This document shows positions 40,612-45,786 of a stretch of DNA of 45,786 bases, piece by piece (the first letter of the stretch is position 1; each line of letters begins with the position of its first letter). Under the pieces are notes generated by a model. It was not told where the DNA came from. It worked only from the letters and a program-made list of their open reading frames with translations, and did not search any database. The stretch is from Pragia fontium DSM 5563 = ATCC 49100. GTDB lineage: Bacteria > Pseudomonadota > Gammaproteobacteria > Enterobacterales > Enterobacteriaceae. A program made the translations under genes and the position numbers. The DNA is taken from NCBI RefSeq assembly GCF_900112475.1, contig NZ_FOLW01000018.1, positions 1-45,786 on the forward strand, in the 5' to 3' direction.

Positions 40612-42129
40612 TTATATTTCAGCCCCAGTAAAGCGCTGTTTTTGTTTGTCTATTTCGTCATTAACCGCCAGTAAACTAGCCTCTATTCTGGCAAGCCACT
40701 CTTTATTGATAAACAAACAAGGTTGAACATCCATAAAACGTTTACGCTGCTCGTTCAATCTAAATTGTGCATTTTGCAGGCGTTGGGAGAGTTCATTGGT
40801 TGGTTCGATATGAAACGTCTTGTTTGATAAGTGTAATGTTGAAGAGGCAAGGGACAAATCGCGAATAATCAACTGTTGTTTATCATCAACGCTAATATCC
40901 AGAGACTGTGAAAAACCAATGCCATTTAGTTTGCCTTTTAAGGTTTCACCTTTGGTTAACCATAAATCAAGTTGCTGTTTTTCAATGATTATATGGGTGA
41001 CTTCCATACCGTGTAACTTCAGTGGAGTTTCTAACATTAAAGTTATCTTTGGTTCATCAATAATGGTGGATAAGGAATAGATTTGTTTACGATTAAATAA
41101 GTTATTTTTACGCTCAACCTTGAGTGATAACTGGTTTGATTGTTGTTGTTTGTATTTTAACCAGTCACTATTAATTTGTTGAATTTGTAAAAGAATGCTT
41201 TTTTGTTGGAATGCCTGTTCAGTGATTAACTGGTCTATTTGATGTTCTATTAAGGCTAATGAATTGATATCGTGCCAAAGACAGTCTTTTAATAAAATGA
41301 TATCGACTGGATTAATGGATTCTCTATCGTTGAAAAAAGCGCAGGCTTGCAATAAACGAATCGCTTTTTTCCAACGTCGGTCTGAAATATAAGGGCCATT
41401 ATCTAATGCATTAATATTCTCACGTAGTTTATAAATAAGCTCGAAAACATCATTAGGTAATTTAATGTGATTAATATCTTCTTGCCATTGGCAGTACTCT
41501 TCATCACTAATGCTAAGTGACTCGATTACAGGGTTTAGTTTTTCATCTTTTTGATGACCGATCAGTGACAGGAAGTTAGATTTTTCTTGTATGTTATTTA
41601 AGGATAATCTAATTAACATCCGATCGTAGAGCGCTTCCAGGCTATTATCATCTTCCGGTAATTCATTGGAGGCTGTGACCAATAACCTCATTGGAATAGC
41701 GGACTCTGTATCGCCATTACGAAATCGTCTTTCATTTATTGCTGTTAATAATGTATTGAGTATTGCCGGACCTGCTTTCCATATTTCATCCAGAAAAACG
41801 ATTTCTGCTTCAGGAAGGTAGTTTTTGGTTAACCTGATATAGCGCCCATCTTCTTTTAAGGCCTGAATAGATAAGGGGCCAAATACTTCTTCTGGGGTTG
41901 AAAAACGCGTCATCAAGTATTCAAAAGCATTGGCATGCTTAAACATATGCTTTAAACGTCGTGCTATCAGGCTTTTTGCTATTCCTGGTGGGCCAAGTAG
42001 AAATACACTTTCTCCACAGAGTGCCGCTAATAGACATAACCTGACGACATGCTGTCGTTCATAGAGTCCGGTTTCCAAAATAGCACTTAGGTGAGTCATC
42101 CTTTCAGATAGTGTTTTAGGTTTAAGCAT
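40612..42129 (-). CDS. ravA: MoxR-family AAA+ ATPase RavA
   Basis: 505 residues (E. coli 498). Walker A is GPPGIAKS, Walker [12 protein letters not shown], sensor 1 [10 protein letters not shown], and the MoxR motif [17 protein letters not shown] is present. The C-terminal region after about 310 holds the coiled arms and the compact LARA-type domain that contacts the inducible lysine decarboxylase LdcI in E. coli. It forms a hexamer. It is co-transcribed with viaA and divergent from kup. The coding sequence is richer in A+T than atp or mnmG. Confidence 0.96.
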   Translation of the reverse strand: MLKPKTLSERMTHLSAILETGLYERQHVVRLCLLAALCGESVFLLGPPGIAKSLIARRLKHMFKHANAFEYLMTRFSTPEEVFGPLSIQALKEDGRYIRLTKNYLPEAEIVFLDEIWKAGPAILNTLLTAINERRFRNGDTESAIPMRLLVTASNELPEDDNSLEALYDRMLIRLSLNNIQEKSNFLSLIGHQKDEKLNPVIESLSISDEEYCQWQEDINHIKLPNDVFELIYKLRENINALDNGPYISDRRWKKAIRLLQACAFFNDRESINPVDIILLKDCLWHDINSLALIEHQIDQLITEQAFQQKSILLQIQQINSDWLKYKQQQSNQLSLKVERKNNLFNRKQIYSLSTIIDEPKITLMLETPLKLHGMEVTHIIIEKQQLDLWLTKGETLKGKLNGIGFSQSLDISVDDKQQLIIRDLSLASSTLHLSNKTFHIEPTNELSQRLQNAQFRLNEQRKRFMDVQPCLFINKEWLARIEASLLAVNDEIDKQKQRFTGAEI

Positions 42130-42356
42130 AATAAATATAACTAAATAATATAAAGTTAGAAAATTATAGCAGATATATGATTAATAATGCTTTTATCTTA
42201 GAATTAAAAGCGCTTTATCAGATAACACATTTATTTTTTTGTAAAAATAGCAGCCGGAACATACTATTGAAATCTGGTTTATATTAAAGCCAAACATATT
42301 GTTATACCTTTGGGTTATGGAACGATCGTGTAAACTGCGGACAACAAAAAATAATG
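42130..42356. other. Divergent intergenic region ravA-kup
   Basis: 227 AT-rich bp containing both promoters. I see no operator-like dyad and no strong ribosome site before kup. Confidence 0.5.
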
Positions 42357-44225
42357 ATGAGTACAGATAATAAACGCCCATTACCAGCCGCGATGTTAGC
42401 AACAATTGGTGTTGTATATGGTGATATAGGTACCAGTCCTCTTTATACATTAAGAGAATGTTTTTCTGGCTATTATGGATTTAGCGTTCAACCAGATGTT
42501 ATTTTTGGTTTTTTATCTTTAATTTTCTGGATGTTAATTATTGTTGTTTCCCTAAAGTATCTTAGTTTTGTTATGCGGGCAGATAACGCGGGTGAAGGCG
42601 GTATTCTGACTTTAATGTCACTGGCAGGAAGATATGCCAGCGATAAAAAAACGGCGCTAGTGGTGGTTATCGGACTGATCGGCGGTAGTTTCTTTTATGG
42701 TGAGGTTGTAATTACTCCAGCCGTTTCTGTTATGTCTGCGTTGGAAGGTTTGGAAATATTAGCGCCTTCTCTTGAAGCCTATATTGTTCCTTGTGCTGTT
42801 GTCGTCTTAACGATTCTTTTTTGTATTCAAAAGCATGGAACGGGGGGCGTGAGTAAGGTTTTTGCGCCGATTATGCTGCTGTGGTTTATTGTTATTGGCT
42901 TGCTAGGCTTCCGCAGTATTCTTGCCAGTCCTCAAGTTCTTTATGCACTTAATCCATCTTGGGCGATAGGATTTTTTCTTCAGTACAAATCATTATCTTT
43001 TTTTGCTTTAGGTGCTGTTGTATTAGCGATTACCGGGGTTGAAGCCTTGTATGCTGATATGGGACATTTTGGCAAAATGCCGATTCGTTATGCTTGGTTT
43101 ACCGTAGTGTTGCCCTGTCTGGTTCTGAACTATTTTGGCCAAGGGGCATTATTGTTAAGAAATCCAGAAGCGATTAAAAATCCATTTTTCCTGCTAGCGC
43201 CTGACTGGGCATTAATACCTTTGCTTATTTTGGCTGCGTTAGCCACGGTGATTGCTTCTCAGGCGGTTATTTCCGGCGTATTTTCCCTGACCCGGCAGGC
43301 AGTACATTTGGGTTATCTGCCACCAATGCGCATTTTACACACCTCTGATATGGAGGCCGGGCAGATTTATATTCCGGTCATTAACTGGTTGCTGTTTATT
43401 GCTGTTGTTATGGTTATTGTTACCTTTAAGCACTCAAGTAATTTGGCCGCTGCGTATGGTATTGCCGTAACCGGAACCATGGTTATTACGGCGATACTTT
43501 CTTGCACCGTGGCCTACCAAAACTGGCACTGGCCTAAAATTGCTACTGTCACCATTCTGACTATTTTACTGTGCATTGATGTACCTCTTTTTACCGCTAA
43601 CCTGATTAAGGTGTTCTCTGGTGGTTGGCTCCCATTGTTGCTGGGGCTGTGTATGTTTATTATTATGACGTCCTGGAAAAGTGAGCGTTTCCGGTTGCTG
43701 CGTCGACTAAATGAACACGGTAATTCATTGGAAGCATTGATTGCCTCATTAGAAAAAAATCCGCCTACCAGAGTTAAAGGAACGGCGGTATTTATGATAC
43801 GAACAACCAATGTTATTCCATTCTCATTACTGCATAATTTAACTCACAATAAGGTATTGCATGAAAGAGTCGTTTTGATGACTATCAAGACGGTGGATAC
43901 CGCTTATGTACATAATGCGCAACGAGTAACTATTGAGCAGTTATCGCCAACATTTTGGCGTGTAGTCACTCGTTATGGCTATAAAGAAACACCAAACGTT
44001 GAGAATATTTTCTATTTATGTGGGTTGGAAGGATTGTCGTTTCGCATGGAAGAAACATCATTCTTCTTGTCTCATGAGTCGGTTAAATTGAGTAAACGAC
44101 CATGGTATTTAAGGGTTAGGGGGCAACTGTTTCTGGCGCTTAACCGTAATGCGCTGCGGGCACCCGATCAGTTTAAAATACCGCCTAACCGGGTTATTGA
44201 GTTAGGTACCCAAATAGATATTTAA
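42357..44225 (+). CDS. kup: Low-affinity potassium transporter Kup
   Basis: 622 residues from the second of two adjacent ATGs ([34 protein letters not shown]), matching the E. coli length. Twelve membrane helices are followed by a cytoplasmic C-terminal domain. Family motifs [23 protein letters not shown] and [13 protein letters not shown] are intact. It is a proton-coupled K+ importer. The ribosome site is poor. Confidence 0.97.
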   Translation: MSTDNKRPLPAAMLATIGVVYGDIGTSPLYTLRECFSGYYGFSVQPDVIFGFLSLIFWMLIIVVSLKYLSFVMRADNAGEGGILTLMSLAGRYASDKKTALVVVIGLIGGSFFYGEVVITPAVSVMSALEGLEILAPSLEAYIVPCAVVVLTILFCIQKHGTGGVSKVFAPIMLLWFIVIGLLGFRSILASPQVLYALNPSWAIGFFLQYKSLSFFALGAVVLAITGVEALYADMGHFGKMPIRYAWFTVVLPCLVLNYFGQGALLLRNPEAIKNPFFLLAPDWALIPLLILAALATVIASQAVISGVFSLTRQAVHLGYLPPMRILHTSDMEAGQIYIPVINWLLFIAVVMVIVTFKHSSNLAAAYGIAVTGTMVITAILSCTVAYQNWHWPKIATVTILTILLCIDVPLFTANLIKVFSGGWLPLLLGLCMFIIMTSWKSERFRLLRRLNEHGNSLEALIASLEKNPPTRVKGTAVFMIRTTNVIPFSLLHNLTHNKVLHERVVLMTIKTVDTAYVHNAQRVTIEQLSPTFWRVVTRYGYKETPNVENIFYLCGLEGLSFRMEETSFFLSHESVKLSKRPWYLRVRGQLFLALNRNALRAPDQFKIPPNRVIELGTQIDI

Positions 44226-44267
44226 TTTTAAAATAGTTATAAATTAGAAAAATCTAATCCAGAATTG

Positions 44268-44297
44268 AAAGGAGAAGCACTTTATTGGCTTCTCTTT
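44268..44297 (+). terminator. Terminator after kup
   Basis: GAGAAGC (44272-44278) pairs with GCTTCTC (44288-44294) and is followed by TTT. The rest of the 200-bp convergent gap to yieP contains a small AAGCTC/GAGCTT hairpin and no gene. Confidence 0.6.
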
Positions 44298-44425
44298 GAA
44301 ATCATATCTAGAAAGCTCACGAGCTTCTTAGCACTCTTTTCTTTATTTAGTTGTCGCAACTTAGGGTAGGCCAACGACATTATGAGCTAATTGAGTCATT
44401 CATTGCTCTATTTGGCCTGCCGGAG

Positions 44426-45130
44426 TTAAATATTATAAACTTTTATGTCCTTCTCTAATAAGTCCTGAGTTGCCTTGAGTGCATCAGCGCTATTTTTCTT
44501 CAGAATTGCATCAACAATAGACTGGTGATGTTCTAATTTTATAACTTCATTGTTGGTAACGGATTTAAAGTACGTTTGATAAATCGAACTGAATAAACTG
44601 GAAAATGAAGTTAATAGTGGATTGCAGCTCGCATTATAGATGAGCTTATGGAATTCGGTGTCAACGTTTACCCATTTTTCAGCATCAAACGCCTTGTGCA
44701 ACGAACGCATTTCAGCCATCAGCAGTGAGAGTTGATAGCGTTGTTCATTACTGGCATTGATGGCTGCTAATGCCGCAGCCTGTGGCTCAAGCGCTCGGCG
44801 TAATACGACAAAATGTTGGGTGACTTCAAAAAAGTTATCCTTAGTTATCCACCAAGATAGCAGATCTTTATCAAGGAAATTCCAATAATACTGAGGCATG
44901 ACTCGAGTACCTATGCGTGGTCTGGCGAGTAACATTCCCTTTGCCGTTAGCATTTTTACTGCTTCCCTAATAGCTGTTCTACTTACGCTGTATATTTCAC
45001 AGAGCTCATTTTCACCGGGGAGTATACTTTCGGCGGCAAATTCACCTGAAAGAATACGATGCGCTATTTTTTCTGCCACAAGATAAGACAGATTTCGATG
45101 GGCAGCTTGTTGCTGAACGTTAAATTGCAT
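44426..45130 (-). CDS. yieP: GntR/FadR-family transcriptional regulator YieP
   Basis: 234 residues. The N-terminal winged helix includes ILPGENELCEIYSVSRTAIREAVKMLTAKGMLLARPRIGTRV, and the C-terminal all-helical FCD domain has the metal-site histidines in DTEFHKLIYNASCNPLL and HHQSIVDAI. It matches E. coli YieP as I recall it, in both sequence and position next to a 16S rRNA operon. In E. coli rbsDACBKR and hsrA lie between kup and yieP; none is present here. Confidence 0.93.
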   Translation of the reverse strand: MQFNVQQQAAHRNLSYLVAEKIAHRILSGEFAAESILPGENELCEIYSVSRTAIREAVKMLTAKGMLLARPRIGTRVMPQYYWNFLDKDLLSWWITKDNFFEVTQHFVVLRRALEPQAAALAAINASNEQRYQLSLLMAEMRSLHKAFDAEKWVNVDTEFHKLIYNASCNPLLTSFSSLFSSIYQTYFKSVTNNEVIKLEHHQSIVDAILKKNSADALKATQDLLEKDIKVYNI

Positions 45131-45419
45131 TATTTTGTTATCCTTTTATGCGAGTAGTAGCTAGTAGCAGATATTAGGTAAATCTGTTTCTTTTTATAGG
45201 TAATGTATAACGAGCCGGATAGATGGAGAAGCCTTATTGTCCTAATAATAGGAAAAGTAATAACGTAATCTTTATATTATGAACTATAGAAAGTAGATAA
45301 TGTGTTTTTATCTATGTAACTAAATGAGATTTCATTTAGTCAGTATTATTGAATACTGTGAACTTACCAGACACTATTTAATCAATTAGGCCATTTTGGT
45401 GAAAATTAGAGCGTTCAGT
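45131..45419. other. AT-rich region upstream of the rRNA promoters
   Basis: About 290 bp between yieP and rrn P1, with no gene. It must contain the yieP promoter and probably the Fis and H-NS sites of the rRNA operon; I cannot place individual sites. Confidence 0.5.
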
Positions 45420-45439
45420 CACTTTTTTGCAATTAGCGC

Positions 45440-45475
45440 TTGCCAGATAAATCTGAGTCCCTATAATGCGCCTCC
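45440..45475 (+). promoter_or_regulatory. rrn P1 promoter
   Basis: -35 TTGCCA (45440-45445), a 16-bp spacer, and -10 TATAAT (45462-45467), followed by the GC-rich discriminator GCGCCTCC. An A/T-rich UP element (CACTTTTTTGCAATTA) lies directly upstream. This is the typical stringently controlled arrangement. Confidence 0.93.
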
Positions 45476-45536
45476 ACTGACCCGGCAACAGCCGGCGAAG
45501 ACAGAGGTTAAGATGAATAAATCTGTGATTTAACAC

Positions 45537-45572
45537 TTGACTCTGTAGCGGGAAAGCGTAGTATACGCAGCC
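45537..45572 (+). promoter_or_regulatory. rrn P2 promoter
   Basis: -35 TTGACT (45537-45542), a 16-bp spacer CTGTAGCGGGAAAGCG, and -10 TAGTAT (45559-45564), very close to the E. coli rrn P2 sequence and about 100 bp after P1. Confidence 0.9.
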
Positions 45573-45605
45573 CGTGCCACGGCAAGCGAAGCTTACTGTT
45601 GGCCA

Positions 45606-45645
45606 TGCTCTTTAACAATTTATCAGACAATCTGTGTGGGCACTC
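45606..45645 (+). promoter_or_regulatory. rRNA leader antitermination region (boxA and boxC-like)
   Basis: boxA TGCTCTTTAACAA (45606-45618) is followed by GTGTGGGCACT (45633-45643), the usual boxC-like sequence. Nus factors bind here to prevent premature termination of the rRNA transcript. Confidence 0.88.
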
Positions 45646-45769
45646 ACAAGACGGTATCTCACGCTGTAACACTTCGGTGTTCAGCAACAAAAAATACCAA
45701 GTCTTAAAGAGTGACCAGACAGTAATTCATTTGTGAATTATTGAAAGTAATCTTTGAGCATCAAGCTTT

Positions 45770-45786
45770 TAATTGAAGAGTTTGAT
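45770..45786 (+). rRNA. 16S ribosomal RNA, first 17 bases
   Basis: AATTGAAGAGTTTGAT at the right edge is the conserved 5' end of 16S rRNA, preceded by the expected promoters and leader. The gene continues outside the window. By position it corresponds to E. coli rrsC. Confidence 0.95.

Overview
The window is chromosomal DNA from a gammaproteobacterium of the order Enterobacterales. The core genes match Escherichia coli in order, length and motifs: the ATP synthase c subunit appears to differ from the E. coli protein as I remember it at a single residue, and MnmG has the same 629-residue length. Gene content (NAD salvage genes, a VgrG/RHS cassette) and moderate G+C point to a lineage outside the E. 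coli/Salmonella group. A Budviciaceae-like organism (Limnobaculum, Pragia, Budvicia) is my best guess, and it is tentative.

Layout. Bases 1-7048 (minus strand) hold a type VI secretion cassette: vgrG, then an unrecognised 442-residue protein with TPR-like helices, then the first 1134 codons of a PAAR/RHS effector whose C-terminal toxin lies beyond the left edge. Bases 7410-11877 hold the phosphate operon pstSCAB-phoU, preceded by five Pho-box half-sites at 11-bp spacing. Bases 12196-20702 are accessory: a secreted NlpC/P60-like protein, an NAD salvage group (nadV, a YfcC-type transporter, nadM-Nudix and a divergent NrtR-type regulator) and a solitary BetT choline transporter. Bases 21033-24449 hold glmS and glmU. 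Two further inserted genes follow, a YafC-like LysR regulator and a membrane-anchored DpaA/YafK-like enzyme. Bases 26609-33516 hold the ATP synthase operon atpIBEFHAGDC. Then come rsmG, mnmG, the replication origin oriC (about 36663-36992), mioC, asnC, asnA, viaA, ravA, kup, yieP and finally the promoters, leader and first bases of a 16S rRNA gene.

How it works together. From glmS to the rRNA gene this is the classical enterobacterial origin region. Compared with E. coli, pst and glm are separated by about 8.5 kb, two genes sit between glmU and atpC, and rbs/hsrA are missing between kup and yieP. The nadV/nadM/nrtR group should make NAD from nicotinamide in two steps (nicotinamide to NMN to NAD) under an ADP-ribose-sensing repressor. 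Shared GCCACTATAT palindromic elements upstream of nadV and between nadM and nrtR are candidate operators.

Main points for follow-up: (1) the NAD salvage regulon and its candidate operators; (2) an oriC in which the R2 and R4 DnaA boxes have exchanged sequences relative to E. coli, inside a roughly 2-kb zone very rich in GATC; (3) the unassigned TPR-like protein translationally coupled to the RHS effector; (4) a 22-bp exact AT-rich repeat upstream of both vgrG and nadV. Comparisons with E. coli are from memory, not from an alignment run here.
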